Notes: generated by a model not told the origin, from the sequence alone. Shown: positions 1 through 12,859, counted from the stretch's first letter. The stretch is 64,000 bases of DNA from Anthopleura xanthogrammica (GCA_964019055.1 OZ025218.1:9430170-9494169), one strand, 5' to 3'. Translations and numbers: made by a program.

Positions 1-47
1 TTTTCATATTCTTACATGTACAAAAACTGTTTAATATTGATACTTAC

Positions 48-1748
48 TTGTTGCCACCAGTAGCCCTGAGCTTAATGTGAAGAGCATTGATACCAATCTC
101 CTTGCACCTGACTGCAACATCTTGGGCAGCCAACATAGCAGCGTAGGGGGAAGCCTAAAAAGTAACACCAAGGTATAAATTAACTATTTTGGATTAACTA
201 TCAAACAAGCCAGTGCCTGCCAGAGCTCCAACAATTGCTTCAATGTTAACTGCCGACTACTTTTTCTTCTTCTATAAAAATATTATCGGGTCTATAAAAA
301 AGTTGTTGGATCACAGGCAGCTACTTCAGACTTATGACCACCTACTCCAAAACATTCTGAGAGCCCTGATCAAATAACCAAGGAATAAGGAAAATAAAAA
401 GAAGATGGGGCTTTTTAGTATCCTGATTTAATCCATGAATAGACCTTATTCATCTTTATGCAATGTTTTCTTCCCATTACAGCCAATGTGTCATTCCCTA
501 GAGTATCATTTCTTTGTTTAATGGTTGCACATGAGAAGATACATGAATATGGATACAACTAAAACAAAGAATCTTATTCTCAAGGGAATGACATGTGGTC
601 TGAAATGGAAAGACATTACACCACGAAGAATTAGGCCTATTCATCTTAACATTTCTTTTGAATTTTGTTAGAGAATGATTAAAGATGTTATTGCTCACCT
701 CATCTCTGTCAGCTTTGACCTTCATTCCACCTGTGACACGGGAGATGGTTTCCCTGGTGAACAAAAACAAATGCAAGAATTTTAACAACAAAACAGAGGA
801 ATGGTTATCAATGTGAACTTGGAGACAGTCATTTCAAAACCTTAACCAGGGCTTAAAAAAAACGGCCAGTCATACGTCAGTCAAGACGTCTGGCGTATGA
901 TATTTTATTGTATTTTTTTTTCAAATATGACCAGTCAACATGTCCGTTCAAAACCGTATTGACCAGTCAAGTATCAAATTTGGCCAGACACTGACTGTTG
1001 ACCGGCCGTTATTTTGAGCCCTGTAATAACGGAGTTACTAGCTTATGACATTGTGCAACAAACTGATTCCTAAAGGTGAGTGTGGTGGGAATGTTTATAA
1101 CATTGCAGGGGGACGAGGGACCATTGAAGTATCAATACTCCAGTTTAGCTTGTGCATGATGTTTTCCTATTCCAGACCATTTGCCATTGAGTATTATTTC
1201 TTTGTTTGCCAGTAATACTTACAGGTAATAAGATACATTATGTATTATAACGTAACCCAAATCAAAATATTATTCCCGATGGAATGATGGAAAACGTTGT
1301 CAGACTGAATGGTCTTACAAAGACATGTGGATTCAAACCTTGTATATGAACAAGCATTTCATACATGACACATCGAAAACTTCAAAATATCTATATCATA
1401 GTGCTAACATGCTATGTAGTACAATGTACATATAGAAATAATAAAATAATACATGTCTTACCTGCCAGACAAGTCAGTCACATGAACGAAAGTATCGTTA
1501 AATGAAGCAAAAATGTGAGCAACTCCAAACACCATTTCACCCTCACCAACCTTGAAATAAAACGCGTTTAAATTAAGACTTAATTTTAAGACATCTCTCA
1601 AGTCATATCAAAAGAGGGACATGAGAAAAATGCGAGATTCAAATATATATGAAAACGGATATAGTTGCTACCGAAATATTCGTACCTGAGGACCAAGGGA
1701 AATATTTTCCTCGGCTTTCTGCGATTTTTGACCCTTTCGTGGCGCCAT
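48..1748 (-). CDS. RPS14: 40S ribosomal protein S14 (uS11), 3' part missing
   Basis: Small-subunit ribosomal protein of the platform, near the mRNA exit region. Coding exons on the minus strand, 5' to 3': 1748-1686, 1550-1462, 753-699 and 154-48; together 314 nt, about 104 residues, and the frame runs out of the window at the donor at 47-42. The translation starts [20 protein letters not shown], then has [38 protein letters not shown] and [20 protein letters not shown], ending in LRATGGN; this matches the uS11 family nearly residue for residue. The missing part is the basic C-terminal tail. All four exons have GT donors and AG acceptors. An AG acceptor lies one base before the ATG (1751-1750), so a non-coding first exon is likely, as is common for ribosomal protein genes. 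The third intron carries an F1 foldback repeat at 438-641. The identification is very secure. Confidence 0.97.
438..641. repeat. F1 foldback (MITE-like) repeat, copy 1
   Basis: Palindromic element in an RPS14 intron. The ends read AATAGACC and GGCCTATT, and the inner arms pair (a TCATTTCTTTGTTTAA arm with a complementary AAACAAAGAATCTTATTCTC arm). Related copies are at 4140-4328, 18234-18434 and 60906-61117, with degraded ones near 1130-1310, 56088-56200 and 60778-60912. There is no coding capacity. It is non-autonomous; the transposase family is unknown. Confidence 0.7.
847..1023. repeat. F5 foldback repeat (GGCCAGT-rich), copy 1
   Basis: Begins CAGGGCTTAAAA and ends TTTTGAGCCCTG, with inner arms rich in CCAGTCA/TGACTGG words. 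Other members with the same ends and internal words lie at 6176-6363, 12300-12477, 12860-13102 and 28367-28553. It is non-coding and probably a MITE. Confidence 0.6.
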
Positions 1749-2040
1749 ACTAAAAAAATAACAAGGTCATTGTATAAAACACACATTATACTTTATATTT
1801 AGCAGCTAAATTTAATTCGATGTTTCGTTTAATGCAAAGATATTTGTGGATTTTATACTAACTCTGTTTATTGGATCGATGGCAGATTTCAAGAGATCGA
1901 AGAGGACAATCCCATGCTGCTTTGCGATTGTTATTCTGCTTATGCGCACGCGCTTTTTAGACACCCACTGACCAACACGTGAAAAATAAAATTTATTTTC
2001 AAAACGCAGTAAAATTACGTCAAAAAAATTGGCTTTTAAA
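1749..2040. promoter_or_regulatory. Divergent RPS14/ATAD1 promoter with NRF1-like site
   Basis: Only 292 bp separate the two start codons, which point away from each other, so both promoters must lie here. At 1943-1954 the sequence TGCGCACGCGCT is one base off the palindromic NRF1 consensus (YGCGCAYGCGCR, from general knowledge). On the minus strand a pyrimidine-rich CCTCTTC near 1911-1905 could be the 5'TOP start of RPS14, with a possible donor at 1863-1858 feeding the acceptor next to the ATG. The transcription starts themselves are inferred. No TATA box was seen. Confidence 0.6.
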
Positions 2041-5000
2041 ATGCCTGATCGAAGAATAAGATATGTTAGTGCTGCTTTACAAGCATTATTAATTGGTACA
2101 CTTACTTATTATGGGGTTAAATGGATTATGGAAGCTTTTGATCCGACAAGAAAAAGTCGCTTAGCTGCGCAAAAACAAGTGAGTTGAGAATGTCGTGTTT
2201 GAAGGAATTTTTACAGAATTTTAGTCAATGCGTTTTGTTTTGTTCAATTCCAATATCCTTTTAGGCTGAAAAGTTGTTAAAGAAAATAGGTATTGAAGGC
2301 GTTAAAGTAAGTAAAACGAATTCAAACTGATGAAGACTTTATAGTATTATATTGTTTTTTATTGTCGATTTTTTTTACTATCAAATAATCAAATAATCAA
2401 ATGTCACGGAAATGGTGATTGGTTATTTTTTGTTCTAATAAAATCGTAACTAAGCTAAACTAATTATTACTGGATAACTAGATAACATGGTAGGAAGTGG
2501 ATAAGTTGAAAAAATGCCCACCTACTTCTTGCTACTGTAGGTGCATGTGCGCAAGGTTTTCTGAGACTGAGAACATGATGCATTCTGGTCTAGTTTGGTT
2601 GCATCCTTTTTTCACCATGCCTTATATACCCAAGCTACACAGAAATATTATGCAACTTGTTGACAACATGTGCAATGAATATCACCATATGTGAGCAACA
2701 TCGCATGGGTGGTCACAAGGTGTGATCTAGTTTTAGCGATGTTCCATACAACATCGCATGAAAAATCATATCATGTGTCTACACAACTCAAGGTTCAATT
2801 TTAACACAACTTATAACATTTTTTCTCGGTTGTAGTTAAGTGAATATGAATTAGCTATAGCTGCTGACTTGGTTGACCCCCTGTCAATACCAGTAGAATG
2901 GACACAGATTGGTGGACTTCAAGATACTATTCAAGAAGTCAAGGTATACTTTATTTGATAAACACTGTGACATATCCATGAATGAAAACTGTAACATAGT
3001 CTCAAAGGGATAAAATGATTTTATATTCTCAGTATTTCTAATTTTTTCTTATTTTCCTAACAGGAAACAGTAATATTACCCATAAGACAAAGGGATATAT
3101 TTGAAGGATCACAACTACTTGCTCCTCCTAAAGGTATGTGTTTCTAAATATTACTATTTACTATGATTCCTTGTTCACCTTTACCATGACAGTTTTTCAA
3201 AGCTAATAAATATCTTAGCTTAATGGAAAACTGCAGAATACTTTTGTAATTTTTGGTTACCATATTGTAAACACATTGTAATTCAATTTTTATGTGAAAA
3301 TGTGTGATTAAACTTTTATTATTATTATTAAATTTAATTAAATGAAATTGAACTAGGAAGTCTTACCAACAAACTGGTAATGAGTTGATTTATTCATGAT
3401 ATCAAATGATATTGCAGGAGTCATACTGTATGGCCCACCTGGATGTGGCAAGACAATGATCGCCAAGGCAACCGCAAAAGAAGCAGGTTGGTTGACATAA
3501 TAAATTAACACCTTCAAAAAAATTTGATGACAGCCCTCATTATGTTTCTGTGATTTACTGACTCCAGACATCTGGCATTTTGGTTTCATTCAATCCAATT
3601 TGTGATGGGCTGAGTTCATTCCAGTCGCAAGCAATAAAGAAATTCCTGTGTAAAAATAGCTGTCTAGTCACAAGAATTTCCTTATCACTCGATTTCAGAA
3701 TGAACTCGGCCCATTGTAAGTTTGATTGACTGAAGCCACAATACGAGACATCTGGAGTTGGTTAGGTGAAAAGTGCTTTATTAGGAGAATACGTGTGTTA
3801 ATCAAATGTAACATTGCTTTTGTTCATGTAATGCATTTATAGATAGTGCACACAACTTTTATCCCAATGGAATTATTCACTCAAAAACCAAGACATTTGA
3901 CTGTTCACTATTTGCAGGGTGTAGATTTTTAAATCTACAGGTATCTTCTCTGACTGATAAATGGTATGGAGAATCTCAGAAGCTAGCAGCTGCAGTGTTT
4001 TCATTGGTAAGACATGATTAGATTTACACAAACATACTGAGTGACTGAACTAGCGACCTTTCCTCAAGATTCCTTCAAAATGGTTTGCTCTTTTTCTTTA
4101 TTGTGCTGGCCAAAATTTTTTATCACTTACCATTTGGGCAATAGACCTCTTTATCTTGGTTGTCATGTTTTCCCATTTCAGACCATGTGTCATTCCCTAG
4201 AGTATCATTTCTTTGTTTAACAGTTGCACATGAGAATATAGACATAACTCAAACAAAGAATCTTATTCTCAAGAGAATGAAATGTGGTCTGAAATGTGAA
4301 AACATTACACCCAATCAAAGAGGTCTATCCCATTCATTAATAAAAAAATATTATAAGTGGTTAGAGAAAAAAACCACACTCACTCACTGACACTGTTCTT
4401 GATATTTCAGGCCATTAAGCTGCAGCCATGTATTATTTTTATTGATGAAATAGGTAAGTAATACAAACAAAAGTAATTAAAATATATATATTATACAGGT
4501 TACTACAGACTGTAATGCTATCATTTCACAATATGTATTTTGAGCTGAAGGGCTTTAAAAACATCTGTCTAGTGGAATTATGCAATACTCTATCAACAGA
4601 GCTGGACATACTGAAGACAGTGCATTTTCTCTTTAGATTCATTTTTAAGATCAAGAGATAAGAATGATCATGAAGCTACTGCAATGATGAAAGCACAGTT
4701 TATGAGTCTTTGGGATGGTGAGTACATCAACCTCAGTACATCAACACACAAGATATAACTTACTGATAAGTGAAATTCCAATCCTAAATCCCAATTTAAT
4801 TTCTGAGTTTGCCATTACTTGACTTTGATCAGCCCAGAAGTTGTTTCAGGGTATCAGTCAGAAATTAGAATCAATAATTTAATCATATGATTTTTTGAGT
4901 GCCTGACTAAGATGTGGTAAGTAGGTGTCTCAGATATTGAAAGTAGATGCCAGTGTTCAACAGTTGTTTGATACTAACAGGGACGGTGAGGGAGGGGGGG

Positions 5001-6778
5001 GGGGGGGGGGGTCTTGGGACAGTTAACAAAAATTAAAAAAGGATGATCATGGCTCACAAAAATTATCTTTTAAAATATTCAAGAAAATTCATGATTCACG
5101 AAGTTTAGAAAATTGTCATCACACATCAAGAAAATTTTAAAAACCTCTTCACGATTTGAGCAAAAACCCATTACTGCTCCTCTAATAAAGAAATCTCTGG
5201 TGTAACTCGGAATATTTTCAAGACCTTTTGGCTTGGACCTTACCAACAAACCCTTTACAGTACCTCTGTTTTATCTTATCTTCTACAAAAGGGCTTCTGA
5301 CAGACCGTGACTGCCAAGTGATAGTAATGGGTGCAACTAACAGACCTCAAGATGTAGATAAAGCAATATTAAGAAGAATGCCAGCGTCGTTCCATGTTGG
5401 GCTTCCTGTAAGCATGTTCTTTTGATTCTTTGCAAAGTTGTAACGGCAAAGGAATATTTATGAAGGGGAAGGGGGCAATTTTTTTGCAGCAGGAAAGGTT
5501 AAGGCCTCTTAAAAATATACAAATCAAAAGTAAAATTCATCAGCCCTCACTTCTAATTTAATAGGGACCTTAAGCAACTCGAAATCTAGGATGGGAACGT
5601 CAGTATGTGAACAAGAAAAGATGATATCGTTCTTGCCAAAATGCGATTTTCAGCAATTGCACGTCGTTCACGTCTTGGATTAAGAAGTAACACCTATTTT
5701 TCTAGATCTTCTACCATCATTGAATTACAGTTCTGACACCCTGGGTCTCATGTACCCGTCCTAGATTTCGAGTTGCGTAAGGTCCCTAATGACCAGTCAA
5801 CAACAACAGCAACATTTTATTCAAATGCATTTGATTTATGCAAGTGAGGACCCCACCTTTTCGCATAGGTCTATTGCTCAAATTGAATTGAATTTTTCTC
5901 TCTTAGAATGAAAAGCAAAGAGAAGAAATCCTTCGAATAATCCTCGGACATGAAAATGTAAGTTAAAGATATTATAGTATTGCATCCAAAGCTGTTTTCC
6001 TAACTCCTAATTTTTTTTCATGCATTGTGTTTCCATATTTTGCTTAGGTTGATGACGAGGTGTTTCTCAGTCTAGATGAATTAGCTTCAATAACTAATGG
6101 ATTTTCTGGTAGTGATCTAAGAGAAGTCTGTAAGTTACATGCCAAACTTGATTGTTTCGTTATGCAGTTGATTCGCAGGGTTTAAATAACAACCAGATAT
6201 CAGACAATGTCCGGCCAAAATTGGAACTTGTCCAGTCAAATCTTTGTCTAGCAGGTCATTTTGACCAGTAACATTGAGCCAGAAATGAGATATGACTGTC
6301 GAGCTAAAACTAACTAATGGCCAGTGATCATGACTGGCAACTTACCAGCTGTTACTTTGAGCTAGCTTATTTGATAAAATTTTAAAGGGTGTGATATTAA
6401 TTAGAATGCGTTTTTCTATCAATAATAACAGGTAGAGTAGCAGCAATGTCTTGTGTAAGGGACTACTTGAAGGAAAGAAAAAATGAATCGTAAGTATACT
6501 CCCATATTTGCTGTAAAACAAGCCTCTGTTCAGCAAACATGATAATTAAGCAGACACCAGGCAAAGCCCCAAAGGTGTCCCTTCACACCCATTTTCGTAA
6601 TTATGTGACCAACACAGCCCAATTTATATTTCATATTGCTAAACTTGAATCTTCTTCTTTCTTCAGGGGAGATGATGGCAGTGAAACCCTTGTTCAAACC
6701 ATGCTCAGACCAATAACTATGAATGACCTAAGCAAGTCTGCTGTCCAGTATAGCTCAAGCGTAGCGTTAAAGTCATAA
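2041..6778 (+). CDS. ATAD1: ATAD1/Msp1-type AAA ATPase (outer mitochondrial/peroxisomal membrane extractase)
   Basis: Membrane-anchored AAA ATPase that pulls mistargeted tail-anchored proteins out of the outer mitochondrial and peroxisomal membranes. Thirteen coding exons: 2041-2178, 2265-2306, 2836-2943, 3064-3133, 3418-3486, 3918-4006, 4411-4453, 4637-4717, 5292-5407, 5907-5957, 6048-6129, 6432-6489, 6667-6778. They total 1059 nt, 352 residues; the human protein is about 361. An N-terminal membrane segment covers roughly residues 12-32. Walker A GPPGCGKT is at 125-132. The pore-loop motif KWYGES follows. Walker B IIFIDEID carries the catalytic D184-E185. The [11 protein letters not shown] and LRRMP stretch holds the sensor and arginine-finger region. 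A short helical C-terminus ends SSVALKS. AATAAA follows at 6785-6790. All introns are GT-AG. The start is supported by the conserved N-terminus and by the divergent promoter just upstream. An F1 repeat lies in the sixth intron. Confidence 0.97.
3555..3766. repeat. F-H foldback repeat, copy 1 (ATAD1 intron)
   Basis: Inverted-repeat element whose ends read CTGACTCCAGACATCTGG and the rough complement ACATCTGGAGTTGGTTAG; inner arms pair around GAATGAACTCGGCCCAT. A diverged second copy is at 53132-53337 in an APH-1 intron. Non-coding. Confidence 0.55.
4140..4328. repeat. F1 foldback repeat, copy 2 (ATAD1 intron)
   Basis: Ends ATAGACCTCTTT and AAAGAGGTCTAT are perfect inverted repeats, and the inner arms carry the same TCATTTCTTTGTTTAA word as at 438-641. 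The 76-residue reading frame across it is a by-product of the repeat. Confidence 0.75.
6176..6363. repeat. F5 foldback repeat, copy 2 (ATAD1 intron)
   Basis: Shares the CCAGTCAAATCTTTG and GCCAGAAATG words and the palindromic layout with 28367-28553. The edges are less clean than in the other copies. Confidence 0.5.
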
Positions 6779-8255
6779 ACTCAAAATAAATGCTTTTATT
6801 ATTATTTCATGAATATTCATTCTTGAATATTATTTTACTTCTGTGTGGTAAATATTCACTGATATTTTCTTCACCTTTGGTGAATAATTCTTGAATAAAA
6901 GCACATAAAAATTGCTGCTTTTACTAGACTAAATTGAGTCATTCTGAAGTAAAATTTATGTTCAGAATGTTCAATTTAATAAGATTAAGTGTTTATTATT
7001 TATTATTTTTCAAAAAAGTATTTGAAAATCAAACAAAGTAAAATTGTTGTAGTCATTTATTTTCATTTCTCTAGAATTAAATTATTGATAATTAGTTATC
7101 ATAATGATTTTATTTAAAAGTAAAACACATTGTGATTGCAGAATAATTCTTTTAATGTATTAATAATTTTAAATAATTTCATAAACTTTAGATAGTTCAT
7201 TACAATCCTGTGCACATAGTTTGAAAACTTCATGTTAAAATATGCTTGTAATTGCACTAGACACATTGAATGAAAACTTAGGCGATAGATGATTAAGGAA
7301 TAAAATGTTTATTAGATGGTTCAGCTGAGGAATAACAAGCAGCATTGTTCCCTGTGAGCAGTCTCCCCTCTTACCTTTCCTTCCCTTCTTTACCAAAGGA
7401 AAGTAGACTCTGCAAGCAGGTAATCAGGGTTATCAATATTTTTTGAGTTTATATGTCAAAAGCTGTATATATATATATATTAAAGTTGCTATCAATAAAT
7501 GGATTTGTTATGTTACATTTGTCATTGTTATCAATCCTGTGCATAGCCTGAAAAAAATCAATAAATGACATAAAACATACGATAAAAATAGTTCATCTAG
7601 ACTGTCAACAACAACCTGTATTTGATATTTTTTGTGCAGGATAACATGAGAAAACAGCTGTCCTTCATGACTTGCTCCATAGGGCCACACTAAAAGACAG
7701 AAACAGAGAAAGAAAGTCTCTTGAATATTCTCCTGAATATTAATTTTACTTTAACTGCAGTCTAATTGTTGGACCTTGAGTAAAAAAATGTGGACCTTTG
7801 GGACCTATGCATGTGTGTGTGGGTGGGGGGGGGGGGGGAGGGTTTGGGGTGGACACACCTTCCACCCCCCTAGGTATGGGCCTTGTTATGTCACTTATTC
7901 ATTGTCAGATACTAAATGTATTTATTGATGGATTTTAATTTTAATAAGCAGATTAACAGAGTTTTTGTGTTTCTGAGAAGCAGCTGAAACCAAAACCTCC
8001 CACTTGAATCCCTGCCAAACTTACCCTTTAAAACTTCAGACAAATGAAAAGAAATATAAATAAAATTGTGACTATGTTCGTAGACTGAATATGATCCTGG
8101 AATAAAAAAATCCGAAATTTACCGCAATTATGGTGATATTCCCTCCGTTTCTGCTTGTACTTTTATTTGGGTTTCCTGTGGTGATTCGGGCAAGTTTAAA
8201 CTTGTCAAAAACTACGCAGTTTTAAAACAAACCCCATGATCCTTCACGGGCATTA
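6779..8255. other. Intergenic, ATAD1 3' flank to PCNA promoter
   Basis: After the ATAD1 poly(A) signal the sequence is AT-rich with no conserved reading frame on either strand. It holds a short (TA)n run near 7465 and a G-run near 7824-7840. I see no gene, RNA or clear mobile element. Confidence 0.6.
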
Positions 8256-8393
8256 TTTCCCGCTAAAATTTTACGAGACCTATCACATGACAAATGGACC
8301 AATCACGATCCAGGAAATTGAAATTCCCGGGTTCTTATGAGCATGAAAATTTGGCGCGTATTTTATTTGGAATTTCTTGCTCGACTGTCGAAG
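8256..8393 (+). promoter_or_regulatory. PCNA promoter with E2F-like sites and probable 5' non-coding exon
   Basis: TTTCCCGC at 8256-8263 and TTTGGCGCG at 8350-8358 match E2F consensus sites on their respective strands, as expected for an S-phase gene. A good donor (AAG|GTAGGT) ends a putative non-coding exon at 8393. A matching acceptor (TTTTTTAG) at 9531 lies 37 bases before the PCNA ATG. The exon itself is inferred from these sites. Further E2F-like sites at 8921-8932 (GGCGCGGGAAAA) and 8941-8948 (TTCCCGCC) then lie inside this intron. Confidence 0.55.
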
Positions 8394-9568
8394 GTAGGTT
8401 TGAACAATCCTTCTCAATCCAAAGCCATCCTTGGCTGAAAGCTTTTATAATCTCCATACAAATCAAAGATAATCATTCTTTATTACTTATTCTTGTATAT
8501 CAAGCGACTTCTCGCTTTAAAATTTAAAATTTTGTGAGAAAAATTGTGCTTCTTAGAACTGTTTGGCTTATCAAGTTTGAAGTGAATGTCGCTGTAAAAT
8601 TCCTACTTTCGTCGACCGAATTATATATTTTTTATAATACTTTGTGAATCTAAGACGTATTAGAAAGTATTTCAATCAACATTTCTTTCTTCTAATTTGA
8701 TTATCGGTCTGTATTCTAGAAATCTTGCATCTCGAAGCCATTTCTCGATCGTCAAAGGAATTTACCCTCGATTCGTAATATTTTTTTATTCCACCTTCCA
8801 TGATCAAAGTCTGTTTGTTAATTCTAACTCTTTCTTCGTGTTAAGAGTGGGACCAAAAGTATTTTCGGAAGAATAATCGTTTAGAATATCTTTTCTTGTA
8901 AAATTTGTACTTTCCAAAATGGCGCGGGAAAAACGAAGAGTTCCCGCCATTTTCTTCAATGAACGATTGTTGGCAATTCCGATCAAAATATCAGCATTTT
9001 ACAGTTTTTGCTCGAAGAGATCGTACTTAAACCAAAAATGTGGCTTTATTTTATTGATTTTGGGTTGTTATCAGCCTCAGAGTGTCCACAAATGAAACTT
9101 GTCTTCTGTGTTGAGGTCGAATTGATTCGATCATAGTTTTATAATGACACGATTTTTGGGCAAATTTGGTAATAGTTCCTTCGATTCCACCTGGAAATCC
9201 CCCTCATGCTATTTCTGCAATCTAAATTTCTTCAGCTCAGAGAAATTTTTCCAAAATTTTTTTGTAAATTTTTTTATGAATTTTTTATGTTTTAACAATT
9301 TCATAGAAGTAATTCCTTGAACGAGCTAAATATTCTGCTTATTGAGCAAAATTTTAAGTTATGAAAAGCAGAAAAAATATGATTTTATATACCATATGAC
9401 CAACTTTATGCTTCATTGCTAAAGAGAAAAATGGATCTCATTTGCTGTTTCATTCTGGTGATTGTAATATTTTTTTCACATTTCAGCATTAATTCTGCTA
9501 ACAAAATCATTCCCTTTGCTTGGTTTTTTAGACTTTATTCTTTCTAAACACCTGCTTTGTGATCCAAA

Positions 9569-12063
9569 ATGTTTGAGGGCAAACTCGTTCAAGGAAATCT
9601 GCTCAAGAGAATTGTTGAAGCTATCAAAGACATTGTAACAAGCGGCAACTGGGAATGTACTACTAATGGGCTGAGTCTACAAGCCATGGATAGCAGCCAC
9701 GTCTGTCTCGTATCACTTCAGCTCAAATCAGATGCTTTCGATCCCTACCGATGTGACCGCAACATTACCTTGGGACTAGAAACTGGCATGTTGTCGAAAA
9801 TTCTTAAATGTGCTGCAAATGATGATACCATAACATTATCCTCTGCCGATAATGGTGATACTGTATCATTTCTGTTTGAAAGCCCAAGTAAGTTTAATGG
9901 TTGAGGGCTTGGCTTTAACCAGGCGGTTTTTATTTGGAAATAGTCACATATTACCTTTCTTAATATTTATTCATGAATTAATGTATGGGCATAATAATAA
10001 TAATAATAATAAATATGATAGTTTAATATTCATTCCTTCTCGCAGCCAAGGGCTGGAGCATAGAAGCTGGGCATGGAGGGCATACTTCCATGCCAGGCTT
10101 TTCAATGCGAAGCTGTCTCGTTACCCCCAAAAATGCAAAGTATTATGAAAATGTGAAAATGGAGAAAAGAGAAGAATTAAGGATATAACAATTATCTATT
10201 TAATTTTTCAGATGGAGAAAAGACATCGACATACACAACAAAACTTATGGATATTGACAGTGATAACCTTGGAATTCCTGTAAGTCCAGAAATAATTTTT
10301 ATGATGCAAATAAAATAATAGTGTTTTAGTTAATAGCATTGCACCTAAGCATTCCAATTGAAATAATTTGTCTTTGACTCATACGTTTATAATTCAATAG
10401 CAAAGCGCACAGATGACATTAGAATTCATGTTAGTCTGAGTTTATAATTTATTCTCGGCATTCTTGCATTCACAACAAAGGAAATTGGCTATTTAGCTTT
10501 AGCATGTTGGGTTTTGCAGAAGGAGGAAAACCAGAAAACTTGAAGGAAAATCCTCAAATCAAGGGAGAGACCTAACAAACTCTACTCAGGAATTGAATGA
10601 GACCCAAGGCAATTTCACTACAGCAATATTACTTGGTTCTTTCATTACTTGACTTTGAACACTGAATTATTATTTTTTCAACAGGATCAAAAATATGATG
10701 CAACAATCAAGCTCCCGTCAAGCGAATTCCAGAGAATCATAAGAGATTTGTCTCAAATGGGAGATTCTGTTGTGATTGCTTGCACAAAGGATGGGGTCAC
10801 CTTTTCTGTCAATGGAGATTCAGGCAGTGGGAAGATAACATTAAGACAAAGCACTAGTGTCGATAAGAATGGAGAACAGATCTCTATAGACTTAAATGAG
10901 CCCGTAGTACTGACTTTTGCACTTAGATACATGAGTTTCTTCACCAAGGTATTTGTAATAATCCTTTGTGTTGTAATTCAGGAGAGGGGTTCACACCCCT
11001 CACCAGTCGACTTTGTGTCCCTACTTAAAAGATAACCAATACAATGTTTTTCCCTTTGATTCTAAGGGGTGCATCCCTACCTTAGTCAACATTGACCCTA
11101 CTACAGCTTTGATAATATCCAATATGTAATTACTTTCTTTTTCTTGGGTGATATGATATCAGGGTTGTTTTTTTCCCTCTCGTGTGAAATAAATCCTGGG
11201 TCTGCCCCTGTAAGCTCATGATTAACACTGAGGCTCTAACATTTAAAATTTCAATTATTTAGGCAACATCTCTGTCAACTGAAGTAACAATGTCACTGAA
11301 GAAAGAAATTCCTCTTGGTAAGTTGTCCATTTTTGACTTATGATGAGTAACAAATTTATTGATGTTCTCCATGGACAATTTCTTTATTTTTGCCCTGAGA
11401 ATGCACTTCTTGCCAAACTGAGCCAAAGCATTTTTTGTGAGATTTTTTAGTCCTAGACCTAGTCAGTTGGACAATCTTGGACAAAATTGCTACATTGCCA
11501 TTTTCGTGACAGACTTTCAATGCCCTTGGCACTTTTTAGTTGTTTCCTTCAGCCCTCCCTCCCCCCCAAAAATGTTGCTCTGGTACCTCATTGGTCTAAG
11601 CTTGTAGCCCCTTTTTAATTTTGCAACATTGGATAGGGGGATATAAAGTAATTTTGTTAAATTGTTGTTTTGTAACAACTAATTTTGTCCGGGATTGTAA
11701 TTCATCATTGATTTTTCTTTTGCAGTCTTGGAATATAGCTTTGATGATGTGGGCCAAGTCAGGTATGTAGGAAGTTAGTAATAGTGAATTTCAGATCTGA
11801 GAAAAAGTATGAGTTTTGAAATTAACCTTGTGTGCTTGTTAAACACTGAATCATATTCAATTTCTGATTTTTACTAATCTAAAAACCCAGGAAAATTGGG
11901 CTGTTGCTGCTTGTGAAAATACGTTTAACTTGAGTCAACATTCTTATAACTGCTTCATAGATTTTGTTGGGAGAGAAAAGTATGCACATCTCACAAATTC
12001 CTTTCTTTTTCCAGGTACTACCTTGCACCAAAGATTGATGAAGAAGAAATGACAGAATCCTAG
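9569..12063 (+). CDS. PCNA: Proliferating cell nuclear antigen (DNA sliding clamp)
   Basis: Homotrimeric sliding clamp that tethers DNA polymerases delta and epsilon, FEN1, ligase I and many repair factors. Six coding exons: 9569-9887, 10212-10279, 10685-10948, 11263-11317, 11726-11762, 12015-12063; 792 nt, 263 residues (vertebrate PCNA is about 261). The N-terminus [20 protein letters not shown], the [13 protein letters not shown] stretch, the interdomain connector with LGIP (about 126-129), the second-domain RYMSFFTK and the C-terminal APKIDEEE are all diagnostic. These cover the PIP-box binding pocket. Introns are GT-AG. The poly(A) signal AATAAA is at 12224-12229. The upstream E2F-like sites fit S-phase control. 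The gene runs tail to tail with CDS. Confidence 0.98.
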
Positions 12064-12299
12064 AAAAACAGAAAATGCAAGATCCATAATCATCTGTCAC
12101 CCATTTCACAGTTTCTCAAAATCTAATGTCAAGTGTTTTTGAAGTTCTCTCACCCTCATATAAAACTCTCGTGAAGTTTGTAAATACATCAACATGTATA
12201 TTTGTTTGATTTGCTTCAGTGGTAATAAAAGCAGGAATAATTTTAATGAAATGTTTGTAACAATTTCTCTTTGACTGTTGATTGTCCCTGGTGTATTGT

Positions 12300-12477
12300 G
12301 AAGGCTGCAAATAAGTGCTGGTCATCAGACAAATGTCCAGTAAAAAGGACCACTTACTGGTAAATAATTCCCATTCTCTGGACATTTGACCAGCTAAAAT
12401 ATGCGTTTGACAGGTCAAATAATACTTCCTCTGGCCTGAAAAATGAACTGCCAATCAACATTTCTTTGCAGCCTTTC
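12300..12477. repeat. F5-like foldback repeat, degraded
   Basis: Arms AAGGCTGCAAATAAGTGCTGG and a rough complement ending CTTTGCAGCCTTT enclose CCAGTAAAAAGGAC and TGGACATTTGACCAGC words typical of the F5 family. Confidence 0.45.
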
Positions 12478-12859
12478 ATTAAGTTTTTTTATTACATTTG
12501 ATTGTCATTACAATTGTAGTAGTGGGGCTGGAAATGGGATTACTTGATAATATGAGTAGGAGGAAGTTGCTGGGGGTGTTTATATTCACTGTGCCAAAGT
12601 CCAGTAAACATTTATAACCAGTAGTAACATACTGCAAAGTATAGCCCATGAACCCTTTATTGTGCATCAATATTTCATTGTTTATTGGTGAATTACACTT
12701 GTAGTTTGAGTGCAAAGACTTAATATCCATAAAACTGTTACTTCAAATCTGTTATGATTGGTTGGAAGCATGTGCATTATGAAAGTACAAAGCATCATTG
12801 CTTGCACACTAATTTCTTCAGTAATCAAATTTCATCAGTTCAGTACTATATAACTGACA

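Noticed and set aside
8804..8986. Minus-strand 60-codon frame near the PCNA promoter, as a divergent gene
   Set aside because: No conserved sequence and it overlaps E2F-like sites. More simply explained as the PCNA 5' intron.
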